From NCBI RefSeq assembly GCF_000720475.1, contig NZ_JOAP01000052.1, positions 1 to 51,062 of the forward strand: a stretch of 51,062 bases of DNA, given 5' to 3'. This DNA is from Streptomyces aureocirculatus (GTDB taxonomy: Bacteria > Actinomycetota > Actinomycetes > Streptomycetales > Streptomycetaceae). This document shows, piece by piece, positions 1 to 8,445 of the stretch; the first letter of the stretch is position 1, and each line of letters begins with the position of its first letter. Made by a program: the position numbers and the translations under genes. The notes under the pieces were generated by a model. That model searched no databases. It was not told the origin of the DNA and saw only the letters and a list, made by a program, of their open reading frames with translations.

Positions 1-95
1 TTTCCTCCGGGCGCTTCCCTTCGGTGTTTCTTTTGTTCTTGCGTTTCCAACTCTACCAGATCCGTTTTCCGTTCCGTTCCCGGTTCGGATTTCAT
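1..95 (-). promoter_or_regulatory. rRNA operon promoter and leader start (operon leaves window to the left)
   Basis: Read on the minus strand, a -10 hexamer TAGAGT lies at 55-50, followed by an A-rich, GAAGGG/GGAGGAAA-containing leader that reaches the left edge. This sequence type is the typical promoter and 5' leader of Streptomyces rRNA operons, which lie a few hundred bases before 16S rRNA. No rRNA gene itself is inside the window. Streptomyces rRNA operons usually carry several tandem promoters, so bases 95-240 may hold further ones. A TATGAG at 190-185 is a weak candidate. The region from 240 to 347 shows nothing I can name. Confidence 0.7.
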
Positions 96-347
96 TTCCG
101 GTGGCCGTTGGAGGGCCTTGCCTTATTGACTGCCTTTCGGCTGCCCTTCGGCGTGGTCACTACGTTAGCGGATTTCCCTGGCAACTCATAATCGAGTTCC
201 GCGGATTCGAATTTCGACATGCAGGCATGCGAAACAGGACCCCGCTGGGGGAAGTCGTAGGTAGTGGTTGGCCGCTTCCGGCTGCAGGCTGAACGCCGTA
301 CCCGGGTCAAGCGGCTCGGGCCACGTTACGGCTCCAGCAAGGCCGCG

Positions 348-989
348 TCAAGTTCGGCGGCGCCGCGGCACATGCGCCCGATAGGGGCTCACCGTAGGGT
401 CGTTGGCCGTCCAGAAACGCCAGGGGTGGACGCTCCCCTCACCGCCCACTCCGGTGCGCGGGCCGTTGCTGACCTGCTCGGCGGGAGTGGGTATGCCACT
501 GAGGAGAGTGAGGGGGGCGTCGGGGCCCGCGCAGAGGTCGGCGCCGTCGAGGTCCCGGTCCACGTCGAGGGCCGTGGCGAGGCGGGCGGGGCCTTTGGCC
601 AGTTCCTTGTCGTTGCGGGCCGAGAGTCGCCGCTCGCGGGCCAGCTCGGCACCCTCGATGATCTCCCCCGCCCGCAGCAGGACCCCGCCTGCCGTCCCCT
701 CCGGACCGCACACCACGTTCAGGCAGTGCCACATGCCGTAGGTGAAGTAGACGTACGCGTGCCCGGGCGGGCCGAACATCACGCTGTTGCGCGCCGTACG
801 GCCGCGATAGGCATGGGACCCGGGGTCCGCCTCCCCCGCGTACGCCTCGACCTCCGTGAGGCGCAGCTCGATCGGGCCGTCCGGTGTGCTGCGCACAAGG
901 ACACGGCCGAGCAGTTCGGGTGCGACCTCGAGTACGGGGCGGTCGAAGAAGTCGCGGGGCAGGGGCGTACGGTCAGGGGCCACGATCAT
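348..989 (-). CDS. DNA-3-methyladenine glycosylase (AAG/MPG family)
   Basis: This 213-residue protein is a monofunctional base-excision repair glycosylase that removes alkylated purines such as 3-methyladenine from DNA. The AAG fold is recognised from the LLGRVLV segment near residue 26, TEVEAY at 45-50 with the catalytic glutamate E48, and [12 protein letters not shown] at 81-92, whose tyrosine corresponds to the base-displacing Tyr of human AAG. Length is normal for the bacterial family. The start is the ATG at 989. A TACGCT hexamer lies 8 bases before it, so the mRNA may be leaderless. It is transcribed toward, and in the same direction as, the rRNA promoter. Confidence 0.93.
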   Translation of the reverse strand: MIVAPDRTPLPRDFFDRPVLEVAPELLGRVLVRSTPDGPIELRLTEVEAYAGEADPGSHAYRGRTARNSVMFGPPGHAYVYFTYGMWHCLNVVCGPEGTAGGVLLRAGEIIEGAELARERRLSARNDKELAKGPARLATALDVDRDLDGADLCAGPDAPLTLLSGIPTPAEQVSNGPRTGVGGEGSVHPWRFWTANDPTVSPYRAHVPRRRRT

Positions 990-1181
990 GCCTTACGAGC
1001 GTAGTGCACCGAACGTGTACGGGTTTGGCGTGGAGGCTGGCCTGCCGGCCACACCGCCGCGAGGGTGTGGGCGCGGGCACGGGCGTGGAACCGCGCGCGG
1101 CCCGATCGCGTTCGTACGTTGTCGAAGGTCGACGATCGATCGATCGAGTCAAGCCACAGGCTGGGCCTGGGGAGGAGAGTC

Positions 1182-1964
1182 ATGGGGTTCAAGAAGCTGC
1201 TGGCGAGTCTGGGTGCCGGCGGGGCCTCCGTGGAGACGGTGCTCACCGAGGCCAACGTCGTACCGGGCGGTGTCGTCCAGGGCGAGGTGCGCATCCAGGG
1301 CGGCAGCGTCGACCAGCGCATCGAGGCGCTGTCCGTCGGTCTGCAGGCGCGCGTCGAGGTCGAGGGCCACGACCAGGAGACCAAGCAGGACATCGAGTTC
1401 ACCAAGCAGCGGCTCGGCGGTGCCTTCGAGCTGAAGGCGGGCGCGGTGCACGCGGTGCCGTTCGGTCTCGACATCCCCTGGGAGACGCCCGTCACCCACT
1501 TCGCCGGACGTCAGCTTCACGGCATGAACATCGGGGTGACGACGGAACTGGAGATCGCCCGCGCCGTGGACTCCGGTGACCTGGACCCGGTGAACGTACA
1601 CCCGCTGCCGGCGCAGCAGGCGATCCTGGACGCCTTCGGACAACTGGGCTTCCGCTTCAAGAGCGCCGACATGGAGCGCGGCCACATCCGTGGCACCCGG
1701 CAGAAGCTGCCGTTCTACCAGGAGATCGAGTTCTTCCCGCCGGAGCAGTACCGCGGCCTGAACCAGGTCGAGCTGAGCTTCGTCGCGGACGACCGGGAGA
1801 TGGACGTCGTCCTGGAGATGGACAAGAAGCCGGGCCTGTTCAGCGAGGGCAGCGACTCGTACAAGACCTTCAAGGTCGGCCTGAGCGACTTCCAGGGCAC
1901 CGACTGGGCGGCGTACCTGAACGAGTGGCTGTCCCACGTCGGGTCCAAGCGCAACTGGTTCTAG
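1182..1964 (+). CDS. Spo0M-like sporulation protein
   Basis: This 260-residue soluble protein belongs to the Spo0M family, which adopts an arrestin-like fold and influences sporulation in Bacillus; its role in Streptomyces is not settled. Family signs are the N-terminal start [11 protein letters not shown], the beta-rich segment with [11 protein letters not shown] near residues 26-36, and the central [12 protein letters not shown] near residue 90. The start is the ATG at 1182, because GGAGGAGAG sits at 1171-1179; the frame stays open upstream but without a ribosome site. A GATC-repeat stretch (1134-1146) lies in the upstream region. It is followed after 74 bases by the YbhB-like gene on the same strand. 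Confidence 0.88.
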   Translation: MGFKKLLASLGAGGASVETVLTEANVVPGGVVQGEVRIQGGSVDQRIEALSVGLQARVEVEGHDQETKQDIEFTKQRLGGAFELKAGAVHAVPFGLDIPWETPVTHFAGRQLHGMNIGVTTELEIARAVDSGDLDPVNVHPLPAQQAILDAFGQLGFRFKSADMERGHIRGTRQKLPFYQEIEFFPPEQYRGLNQVELSFVADDREMDVVLEMDKKPGLFSEGSDSYKTFKVGLSDFQGTDWAAYLNEWLSHVGSKRNWF

Positions 1965-2038
1965 GCTCGACGACACTCGACGACAGCGGCGCGCGAACGC
2001 CGCCATCGCCCCACTGGAACCGATCAGGAGGTGCCTAC

Positions 2039-2578
2039 GTGACCGAGGTCAAGAGGCCGCCGCTGCCCCATGACTTCCACCCGGCCGTGCCGTCGTTCAC
2101 GGTCCGCAGCGCGGACTTCGAACCGGGTGCGGTACTGAAGGACGCCCAGGTGTACGCGGACGGGAACACCTCGCCGCACCTGCGGTGGGAGGGTTTCCCG
2201 CCGGAGACGAAGAGCTTCGCCGTGACCTGCTTCGACCCCGACGCCCCCACCGGGAGCGGGTTCTGGCACTGGTCCGTGTTCGACATCCCGGCGTCGGTGA
2301 CCGAACTGCCGACGGGCGCGGGCAGCGGCAAGTTCGAGGGGCTCCCCGAGGGCGCCGTGCAGGTGCGCAACGACTACGGCACCAAGGACTTCGGTGGCGC
2401 CGCCCCGCCGCCCGGCGACCCGGCGCACCGCTATGTGTTCACGGTGTACGCGGTCGACCAGGAGAAGCTCGGCCCTGACTCGGACGCCTCGCCCGCCGTC
2501 GTCGGCTTCAACCTGCGGTTCCACACGCTGGCGCGGGCCCAGGTCCTCGCGGAGTACGCCGCGGCCGCCGACAGCTAG
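2039..2578 (+). CDS. YbhB/YbcL family Raf-kinase-inhibitor-like protein
   Basis: This 179-residue cytosolic protein is of the phosphatidylethanolamine-binding (PEBP) family. Bacterial members bind small anionic ligands, but their biological role is poorly known. The family core is visible: TSPHLRWEG near residue 43, [21 protein letters not shown] near 62-82 containing the conserved DPDAP and H-W motif, and a YVFTVYA strand near 137. The GTG at 2039 is chosen because CAGGAGG lies at 2026-2032. An ATG-type extension upstream lacks a ribosome site. It may be cotranscribed with the Spo0M gene. Confidence 0.92.
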   Translation: MTEVKRPPLPHDFHPAVPSFTVRSADFEPGAVLKDAQVYADGNTSPHLRWEGFPPETKSFAVTCFDPDAPTGSGFWHWSVFDIPASVTELPTGAGSGKFEGLPEGAVQVRNDYGTKDFGGAAPPPGDPAHRYVFTVYAVDQEKLGPDSDASPAVVGFNLRFHTLARAQVLAEYAAAADS

Positions 2579-2649
2579 CGCGAGCTCCGGCGCAAGCCCG
2601 GCGTGCGCCCCCGGGGAATTCCCGACAGCTCAGGGTTCATGCAACGTTT

Positions 2650-2693
2650 GCCCGCCTCTGGTCTTGGAAGTGATCAGAGGCGGGCATCTTTTA
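2650..2693 (+). terminator. Rho-independent terminator or attenuator between YbhB-like and HNH genes
   Basis: An 11-base perfect stem, GCCCGCCTCTG (2650-2660) with CAGAGGCGGGC (2675-2685), closes a 14-base loop and is followed by ATCTTTTATT. It is the clearest intrinsic terminator of the window. It lies 72 bases after the YbhB stop and about 90 bases before the HNH start. It could end the upstream transcript or act as a leader attenuator of the HNH gene; the sequence alone does not decide. Confidence 0.85.
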
Positions 2694-2778
2694 TTGCGTT
2701 GTCCAACCCGGCGTGCCCGGCCAGAGTTGATCCAAGCCCGCCAGGGGGTGGGCCGGTGCGCACGGGAGGGTGGGCGAG

Positions 2779-3285
2779 ATGCGGGACACGCTGGTGCTGA
2801 ACGCGAGCTTCGAACCTCTGTCGACGGTGACGCTGAACCGCGCCGTCGTGCTGGTTCTGCAGGACAAGGCCGTTGTCGAGCAGGCCCACCCCGCGCTGCG
2901 CGTGCGCGCCGCCGCCGTCGAGCTTCCGGTGCCCCGGGTGATCAGGTTGTGCCGTTATGTACGGGTGCCTTTCCGAAGACGCGCTCCCTGGTCGCGGCGC
3001 GGTGTCCTGGTGCGTGACCAGCACCGGTGCGCGTACTGCGGCAGAAGGGCGACGACCGTGGACCACGTGGTGCCGCGCTCCCAGGGCGGTGCGGACTCCT
3101 GGCTGAACACGGTGGCGTCGTGCGCCCTCGACAACCACCGCAAGGCGGACCGTACGCCGGAGCAGGCGCAGATGCCGCTGCTGCGCCAGCCGTTCGAGCC
3201 GACGCCCGCGGACGCGATGCTGCTGGCGCTCGGCCGCGAGGACTTCGAGGCCCTGCCGGACTGGCTGGCACAGCCCGCCGCGTAA
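2779..3285 (+). CDS. HNH endonuclease family protein
   Basis: This 168-residue protein has the HNH nuclease fold near residues 85-130: a CAYC zinc pair, DHVVPRSQGG with the catalytic histidine, an asparagine in SWLNTV, then a cysteine and histidine in SCALDNHRK. The N-terminal part (LVLNASFEPLSTVTLNRAV) is the stereotyped head of a widespread, stand-alone actinobacterial HNH family whose substrate is unknown. The ATG at 2779 is chosen over the in-frame GTG at 2770, because GGGAGGG at 2764-2770 would overlap the latter. No restriction methylase or mobile element is adjacent, so a housekeeping DNA repair role is only a guess. Confidence 0.88.
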   Translation: MRDTLVLNASFEPLSTVTLNRAVVLVLQDKAVVEQAHPALRVRAAAVELPVPRVIRLCRYVRVPFRRRAPWSRRGVLVRDQHRCAYCGRRATTVDHVVPRSQGGADSWLNTVASCALDNHRKADRTPEQAQMPLLRQPFEPTPADAMLLALGREDFEALPDWLAQPAA

Positions 3286-3291
3286 GTGCGC

Positions 3292-3342
3292 GTACGACGT
3301 CGGGGGCGCCCTCTTCGGAAGAGGGCGCCCCCGACGTCGTAC
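3292..3342. terminator. Bidirectional terminator, 51-base perfect palindrome
   Basis: Bases 3292-3316 and 3318-3342 are exact inverted complements around one central base. In RNA this folds as a stem of about 23-24 pairs with a small loop around CGG. It lies between the convergent HNH gene and the SPFH gene and should stop transcription from both sides. There is no long T tract, which is usual in Streptomyces. Confidence 0.9.
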
Positions 3343-3378
3343 CCGTACGCGAGTACGTGAGTACGGGTAGTACGCGAG

Positions 3379-4344
3379 TCAGTCGATGGGCGGCTGTTCG
3401 CGGCGCTCCACACCGCTCGGGCTCTTCACGGCGGCCGCGCCGCCACCCCCGGAAGAACCGCCGCCGGAGAGCGGGCCGAAGTTGCCGAGCGCACCGCCGA
3501 GGCCCTTGAGGGCGTCGCCGATCTCGCTGGGCACGATCCAGAGCTTGTTGGCGTCGCCCTCGGCGATCTTCGGGAGCATCTGGAGGTACTGGTAGGAGAG
3601 GAGTTTCTGGTCCGGGTCGCCCGCGTGGATGGACTCGAAGACCGTACGGATCGCCTGGGCCTCGCCCTCGGCGCGCAGGGCCGCGGCCTTGGCCTCACCT
3701 TCGGCGCGCAGGATCGCGGACTGCTTCTCGCCCTCGGCGCGCAGGATCTCGGACTGGCGGACACCCTCGGCCTGGAGGATCGCGGCGCGCTTGTCACGGT
3801 CGGCGCGCATCTGCTTCTCCATCGAGTCCTGGATGGAGGTGGGCGGCTCGATCGCCTTGAGCTCGACGCGGTTGACGCGGATGCCCCACTTGCCTGTGGC
3901 CTCGTCGAGGACGCCGCGCAGAGCCGCGTTGATCTCCTCGCGGGAGGTCAGGGTCCGCTCCAGGTCCATGCCACCGATGATGTTGCGCAGGGTGGTGACG
4001 GTGAGCTGCTCGATCGCCTGGATGTAGCTGGCGACCTCGTACGTCGCGGCGCGGGCGTCGGTGACCTGGTAGTAGATGACGGTGTCGATGTTCACGACCA
4101 GGTTGTCCTGGGTGATCACCGGCTGGGGCGGGAAGGGCACGACCTGTTCACGCAGGTCGATGCGGTTGCGGATGGAGTCGATGAACGGGACGACGATGTT
4201 CAGGCCCGCGTTCAGGGTGCGTGTGTAGCGGCCGAAGCGCTCCACGATGGCGGCGCTGGCCTGTGGAATGACCTGGATCGTCTTGATCAGGGCGATGAAG
4301 ACCAGCACCACCAGAATGATCAGGACGATGATGATTGGTTCCAT
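3379..4344 (-). CDS. SPFH/stomatin-like membrane protein
   Basis: This 321-residue protein has one N-terminal membrane anchor (residues 4-22), an SPFH/prohibitin domain (about 25-190, with ERFGRYTRTLNAGLNIVVPF at the front), then a coiled coil built of repeated LRAEGE units (about 195-240), and a glycine/serine-rich tail. Such proteins oligomerise at the inner membrane and organise membrane domains or regulate membrane proteases. The gene follows a NfeD-family gene on the same strand after a 200-base gap, which is the classical stomatin/NfeD pairing. The gap (4345-4544) shows no other feature I can name. Confidence 0.93.
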   Translation of the reverse strand: MEPIIIVLIILVVLVFIALIKTIQVIPQASAAIVERFGRYTRTLNAGLNIVVPFIDSIRNRIDLREQVVPFPPQPVITQDNLVVNIDTVIYYQVTDARAATYEVASYIQAIEQLTVTTLRNIIGGMDLERTLTSREEINAALRGVLDEATGKWGIRVNRVELKAIEPPTSIQDSMEKQMRADRDKRAAILQAEGVRQSEILRAEGEKQSAILRAEGEAKAAALRAEGEAQAIRTVFESIHAGDPDQKLLSYQYLQMLPKIAEGDANKLWIVPSEIGDALKGLGGALGNFGPLSGGGSSGGGGAAAVKSPSGVERREQPPID

Positions 4345-4544
4345 CGTGGTTCCCCGTACCCTTCATGCTTCGTGTTCCCGGATGGTTGCGGTGTTCCGGA
4401 AGATCTTCCAGCCCGCCGGTCGAGTCTGTCAGAACAGTGCGCGGCCCGTGGGTCGTTCGGGATCACCCTGCCGTCACATGCCGTCACTTCCCGGCCGGGC
4501 GCGGCCAGTTGGCGTCGGCCGGGCGCCCGGATGCGGACGGACAC

Positions 4545-4973
4545 TCAGATGACCACGGCTGTCGCTCCGTCGATCTCGACGACGTCCACCTCCTGGCCGG
4601 GCTCATAGCTCTGCTCGTTGTCGAGCGGCCGCGCCGACCAGATCTCGCCCGCCAGCTTGATGCGCCCCCCGGAGGAGTCGACCCGCTCCAGGACGACGGC
4701 GGATCTGCCCTTCAACGCCTCGACCCCGCTGACGAGTTCGGGCCGCTGGGAGCGGTGCCTGGCGGCGATCGGGCGTACGACCGCGATGAGCGCGACCGAC
4801 ACCACGGCGAAGACCACCGCCTGCAGGACCACGCCACCGCCGAGTCCTGCGGTCACGGCGGCGGCGACCGCGCCGACGGCGAGCATGCCGAACTCCGGCA
4901 TCGCGGTCACTACCAGCGGGATTCCGAGGGCGGCCGCGCCGATCAGCCACCACACCCATGCGTCGATGTCCAC
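4545..4973 (-). CDS. NfeD-like membrane protein
   Basis: This 142-residue protein has two to three N-terminal membrane segments (residues about 5-70) and a soluble C-terminal OB-fold (about 80-142, with LKGRSAVVLERVDSSGGRI and YEPGQEVDVVEIDG), the layout of short NfeD proteins without the protease domain. NfeD partners SPFH proteins in membrane microdomains. The start is the GTG at 4973. There is no ribosome site, but TACCAT lies exactly 6 bases upstream (4985-4980), so the mRNA is probably leaderless. The SPFH partner follows downstream. Confidence 0.9.
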   Translation of the reverse strand: MDIDAWVWWLIGAAALGIPLVVTAMPEFGMLAVGAVAAAVTAGLGGGVVLQAVVFAVVSVALIAVVRPIAARHRSQRPELVSGVEALKGRSAVVLERVDSSGGRIKLAGEIWSARPLDNEQSYEPGQEVDVVEIDGATAVVI

Positions 4974-5021
4974 ACGGTCATGGTAGGCGCGCGGGTCCCG
5001 TGACCGACAGGGCGTATGCGA

Positions 5022-5831
5022 TCAGCCGAGCGGGAGGCCCTGCGCCGACCAGCGGTCGCCGCGCTGCTCGACGACCAGCGGCAGGCCGAAGCAGAGGGAG
5101 AGGTTGCGCGAGGTGAGCTCCAGCTCCAGCGGCCCTGCGGCGAGCACCTTGCCCTGACGGATCATCAGGACGTGGGTGAAGCCGGGGGCGATCTCCTCGA
5201 CGTGGTGCGTGACCATGATCATCGAGGGGGCGATGGGGTCGCGCGCGAGCCGGCCGAGACGGCGTACGAGGTCCTCGCGGCCGCCGAGGTCGAGGCCTGC
5301 GGCGGGCTCGTCGAGGAGCAGCAGCTCGGGGTCGGTCATCAGGGCGCGGGCGATCAGGGTGCGCTTGCGCTCGCCCTCGGAGAGGGTGCCGAACCTGCGG
5401 TCCAGGTAGTCGCTCATGCCGAGGCGGTCGAGGAAGGCGCGGGCACGCTGCTCGTCGATGTCCTCGTAGTCCTCGTGCCAGCCGGCCGTCATGCCGTACG
5501 CGGCCGTGAGGACCGTCTGCAGGACGGTCTGGCGCTTGGGGAGCTTGTCGGCCATGGCGATGCCGGCCATGCCGATGCGCGGGCGCAGCTCGAAGACGTC
5601 GACCTTGCCGAGCTGCTCGCCGAGGATGGTGGCGGTGCCCTTGCTCGGGAAGAGGTAGCTGGACGCGACGTTGAGGAGGGTGGTCTTGCCGGCGCCGTTC
5701 GGGCCGAGGATGACCCAGCGCTCCCCTTCCTTCACCGACCAGGAGACCTGGTCCACCAGAGCCCGGCCCTCCCGGACCACGGATACGTCCTGAAGCTCCA
5801 GTACATCGCTCATGAGCGCGTTGTCTCCCAT
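5022..5831 (-). CDS. Stand-alone ABC transporter ATP-binding protein
   Basis: This is a 269-residue ABC ATPase. Walker A GPNGAGKTT is near residue 45, the signature LSEGERKR near 143, and Walker B LLLLDEPAAGLD near 167, followed by the switch histidine in MVTHHVEEI. No permease or binding protein is next to it. The domain type (a single ATPase with EEIAPGFTHVLMIRQGKV) resembles ModF/iron-type soluble ATPases, so the partner may be elsewhere. An alternative start at 5813 (MSDVLELQDVSVV) has GGGAG 11 bases upstream and may be the real one. The gene is divergent from the unknown protein at 5944. Confidence 0.9.
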   Translation of the reverse strand: MGDNALMSDVLELQDVSVVREGRALVDQVSWSVKEGERWVILGPNGAGKTTLLNVASSYLFPSKGTATILGEQLGKVDVFELRPRIGMAGIAMADKLPKRQTVLQTVLTAAYGMTAGWHEDYEDIDEQRARAFLDRLGMSDYLDRRFGTLSEGERKRTLIARALMTDPELLLLDEPAAGLDLGGREDLVRRLGRLARDPIAPSMIMVTHHVEEIAPGFTHVLMIRQGKVLAAGPLELELTSRNLSLCFGLPLVVEQRGDRWSAQGLPLG

Positions 5832-5943
5832 TGCTCTTCTCGGCTGTCGCTCGCGTGTCCGCGTCTGTGGACGCGGCCCCCGGATAAAACCTACGCCACC
5901 GGTCGGCCGTTCCCGTGCCGAGCCCGGTCCTTAGGCTGTGTGC

Positions 5944-6750
5944 ATGCTCTCGGAACCACGTTCAGGACGCTTGGCCGCTTGGGGAAACGCCCTTTTGGCC
6001 GGACTTGTTTCTCCCGATGACGCGGTGCACGCGATCGTGGGCGACGACGCGGTGCACCGGGTCGAGGGGCTGCCGGGCGAGTCCGCGCCGGTCGGACTCT
6101 CGCTGGCGCTCGGTCGGCTGCGGTCGCTCGGTGCGACGGGGCTTCGGGTGGCGCTGCCCGCGCCGGGGCATCCGCTCGGTCTGAGCGGGCCGCCCGCCTT
6201 CAACGAGCGCGCCCTGGAGGCCGAGGAGGCCGTGGTCGCGTCGGGTGCGCCGTACGGGCTCGTGCCGGAGGTGACGGAGGCGGGGCCCGAGGGTGCGGCG
6301 GAGGCGGCGGACGTCCATGTGGAGGTCGTGTGGCACTGCCTGCCGGTGCGGGCGGCGCCGCCCGCGGACGTGCCCTCGCTCGGCGAGGCGGAGCGCGAGC
6401 TCGCGGACGCGCTGCGGGAGGCCACCGAGGTACTCGCGCGGCTCGACGTGGCGGCGTCGGGCCCGGTCGCACAGGCCGCGATCGACGCGTACCGGGCACG
6501 GTCGGAGCCGGGACGCGAGCTGCTCGCGCCGGGGTATCCGCCGCGCGCGGTGCGGGTGTTGGAGCTGGCGCAGCGGGTCGGTCTGCTGATTTCGGTGGCG
6601 TACGAGAACGGGCACGGCGGGGCCGTGAGCGCGTCGCAGATGGGGGCGCGGGCGCAGGCGCTGCGGCCGGTGGAGCGGGTTGCGCGGCGGGCGCAGGTGG
6701 CCGCGTACAACGCTTATGTGGAGGAGCGGGAGCGGGGCGGCGGGAGGTAG
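5944..6750 (+). CDS. Conserved hypothetical protein
   Basis: I do not recognise this 268-residue protein beyond knowing the type as a Streptomyces-conserved soluble protein. It begins MLSEPRSGRLAAWGNALLAG and has an alanine/glutamate-rich helical C-terminal half with repeated Arg-Ala runs, no signal peptide and no membrane segment. The ATG at 5944 is preferred over the GTG at 5938: TAGGCT (5932-5937) ends 6 bases before it, the spacing of a leaderless transcript, and no ribosome site is present. It lies alone between the divergent ABC ATPase and the convergent chaplin genes. Confidence 0.8.
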   Translation: MLSEPRSGRLAAWGNALLAGLVSPDDAVHAIVGDDAVHRVEGLPGESAPVGLSLALGRLRSLGATGLRVALPAPGHPLGLSGPPAFNERALEAEEAVVASGAPYGLVPEVTEAGPEGAAEAADVHVEVVWHCLPVRAAPPADVPSLGEAERELADALREATEVLARLDVAASGPVAQAAIDAYRARSEPGRELLAPGYPPRAVRVLELAQRVGLLISVAYENGHGGAVSASQMGARAQALRPVERVARRAQVAAYNAYVEERERGGGR

Positions 6751-6776
6751 GGGGCGCCCGGGGCCTCGGGCCCTGG

Positions 6777-6823
6777 GTGTGCGGTGCTCGGGGCCCTGGG
6801 GTGTGCGGTGCTCGGGGCCCTGG
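6777..6823. repeat. Tandem 23-base intergenic repeat, two copies
   Basis: Bases 6777-6799 and 6801-6823 are the same 23-base sequence (GTGTGCGGTGCTCGGGGCCC plus TGG) separated by one base. A degenerate third copy may precede them at 6755-6775. The repeat is noncoding and lies just after the stop of the unknown gene. Confidence 0.8.
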
Positions 6824-6844
6824 TTGTGCCTGGGTGGGTGTGCC

Positions 6845-6882
6845 AGAGGGCCCCGCGGACCTGGTGGTTCGCGGGGCCCTCT
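6845..6882. terminator. Terminator hairpin between convergent genes
   Basis: AGAGGGCCCCGCG (6845-6857) pairs perfectly with CGCGGGGCCCTCT (6870-6882) around a 12-base loop. It lies between the convergent unknown gene and the cysteine-free chaplin and can serve both. Confidence 0.85.
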
Positions 6883-6923
6883 GCCCCGAGGGGTGGCGTG
6901 CGGCTACCCGAGGGGGCGGCGTG

Positions 6924-7169
6924 TCACCGGTTGACCGTCGCGTTGGCGAAGGTCGGGTTCAGGACGCCGATCACGTTCACGCTGTTGCCGGTGGCGTTCA
7001 CCGGGACGTGGACCGGGGCCTGGACGAGGTTGCCGGAGCCGACGCCCGGGGACTTGGTGGCCACGCCGTTGGCCTCGGCGCCGGAGGCGGCGGAGGCGAC
7101 ACCGGCGGAGGCGCCCGCCGCGATACCGGCGACGGTGACGGCCAGGGCGGCCTTCTTGGCGATGTTCAT
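6924..7169 (-). CDS. chpE: Short chaplin without cysteines (ChpE-like)
   Basis: Chaplins are small secreted amyloid-forming proteins that coat aerial hyphae and spores. This 81-residue protein has a Sec signal peptide (residues 1-28, ending ASA), then one chaplin domain from about 38 to 80 with SPGVGSGNLVQAPVHVPVN. Short chaplins normally carry two conserved cysteines. Here the positions read NATGNSV and FANATVN, so both cysteines are absent, which is the hallmark of ChpE in S. coelicolor. GAGGA lies 10 bases before the ATG. A cysteine-containing chaplin lies 193 bases upstream on the same strand. Confidence 0.93.
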   Translation of the reverse strand: MNIAKKAALAVTVAGIAAGASAGVASAASGAEANGVATKSPGVGSGNLVQAPVHVPVNATGNSVNVIGVLNPTFANATVNR

Positions 7170-7362
7170 GGGGGAGTGTTCCTCACTGATGACGCGGTGA
7201 CCCCGGCTGTGGGGTCAGGACGTGTGCGACGCTTCGGCGCTCGCTACGCTCCGGCGCTCCGGCGTTTCGGCGGGGGGTGCCGGATGCAGGGGGTCCGGGG
7301 CTGTCGCCGGATCGCGCGGATGCGGCCGGATGCGCGGGTGCGCGGGTGCGCGGGTGCTGCGA

Positions 7363-7608
7363 TCAGAAGTTCTCGCAGACGTTCCCGAACGCCGGGTTCA
7401 GGGCGCCGACCACGGTGATGGTGTTGCCGCAGGCGTTCACCGGGACGTGGACCGGGGCCTGGACGAGGTTGCCGGAGACGATGCCGGGGGAGTTCTTCGC
7501 CGCTCCGTGGGCGTCCGCGCCGCCGTGCGCCGTCGCGATACCGGCACCGGCCGCCACCAGACCACCGGCCACCATCGTGACGGCAGCGGCCTTCTTCAGG
7601 TTCTTCAC
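7363..7608 (-). CDS. Short chaplin with two cysteines
   Basis: This 81-residue secreted protein has a signal peptide (about 1-27, ending in ATA/H) and a single chaplin domain with NSPGIVSGNLVQAPVHVPVN, the first cysteine in NACGNTITVVG and the second in FGNVCENF. The two cysteines form the usual intramolecular disulfide. The GTG at 7608 is preferred to an in-frame ATG at 7617, because GGAGG directly abuts that ATG but lies 9 bases before the GTG. Chaplin promoters are generally under BldN control in Streptomyces; I could not fix a clear BldN site in the 165-base upstream region (7618-7782). Confidence 0.92.
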   Translation of the reverse strand: MKNLKKAAAVTMVAGGLVAAGAGIATAHGGADAHGAAKNSPGIVSGNLVQAPVHVPVNACGNTITVVGALNPAFGNVCENF

Positions 7609-7782
7609 TTCGTGCATCCTCCTGAGCAGAAGCTGCGGCCAGCCGCCGCAGCACGCACTGGAGAACGGCTGAGCCCCCGCCGGGTTGCGCCGAACAGGGG
7701 ACATCCACACGACGGTATGAATCTCAGCCCGGAACGCGACGGTCCGGACTGGCCGGCAGGACCGCGCCGTGGCCTGCGGGGA

Positions 7783-8445
7783 TCAGCCGGCCACGCCGTG
7801 CCGCACGGCCCACAGGGCCGCCTGGGTGCGGTCGGCGAGGTCGAGCTTCATGAGGATGTTCGACACATGGGTCTTGACGGTCTTCTCGGAGAGCACGAGG
7901 GCGCGGGCGATCTCGCGGTTGGAGCGGCCGTCCGCTATCAGGCCGAGCACCTCGCGCTCCCGTTCGGTGAGGGAGCTGCCTCTCCCCTGCGGGGTGTGGG
8001 TCTCTTCCTGGGACAGCAGCGCGCCCGCCACCTCGGGCTGGAGCAGTACGTGTCCGGCGTGCACGGAGCGGATGGCGCCGGCGAGGGCGTCGGGGTCCAC
8101 GTCCTTGTACACATAGCCCGCCGCGCCCGCGCGCAGGGCGGGGACCACCGTGCGCTGCTCGGTGAAGCTGGTGACGATCAGCACGCGCGCGGGGTTGGCC
8201 AGCTCGCGCAGCTTGCGCAGGGCCTCGACGCCGTCCATACCCGGCATCTTGACGTCCATCAGGACGACGTCGGGCTTCAGCTCCTCGGCGGCCGCGACGC
8301 CCTCGGCGCCGTCCGCGGCCTCGCCGACGACCTCGATGTCCTCCTGGACCTCCAGGAACGTACGCAGACCGCGCCGGACCACCTGATGGTCGTCCACCAG
8401 AAGCACCCGGATCGCTGCCTTCGAATTGACCACGGCGTCAGCCAC
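7783..8445 (-). CDS. NarL/FixJ-family response regulator
   Basis: This 220-residue protein has a receiver domain (about 12-128, with phospho-acceptor D64 in VLMDVKMPGMDG, an acidic DD at 18-19 and lysine in YVYKD) and a LuxR-type helix-turn-helix (about 150-215, LTEREREVLGLIADGRSNRE). It starts with GTG at 8445 and overlaps the end of the histidine kinase gene by 8 bases, so the two are translationally coupled. Targets are unknown. The neighbouring chaplins are downstream on the same strand but separated by about 165 bases. Confidence 0.95.
   Translation of the reverse strand: MADAVVNSKAAIRVLLVDDHQVVRRGLRTFLEVQEDIEVVGEAADGAEGVAAAEELKPDVVLMDVKMPGMDGVEALRKLRELANPARVLIVTSFTEQRTVVPALRAGAAGYVYKDVDPDALAGAIRSVHAGHVLLQPEVAGALLSQEETHTPQGRGSSLTEREREVLGLIADGRSNREIARALVLSEKTVKTHVSNILMKLDLADRTQAALWAVRHGVAG

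Noticed and set aside
92..310. A 72-residue minus-strand frame in the rRNA upstream region.
   Set aside because: It overlies the rRNA operon promoter region and has no coding signature; its base composition is lower in GC than the genes around it.
2603..2800. A 65-residue open frame crossing the terminator before the HNH gene.
   Set aside because: It is read through the hairpin stem and has no ribosome site or family; the hairpin explains the sequence.
2779..3285. HNH gene as part of a restriction system or mobile element.
   Set aside because: No methylase, integrase, inverted repeats or composition shift nearby; the protein is of a widespread core family.
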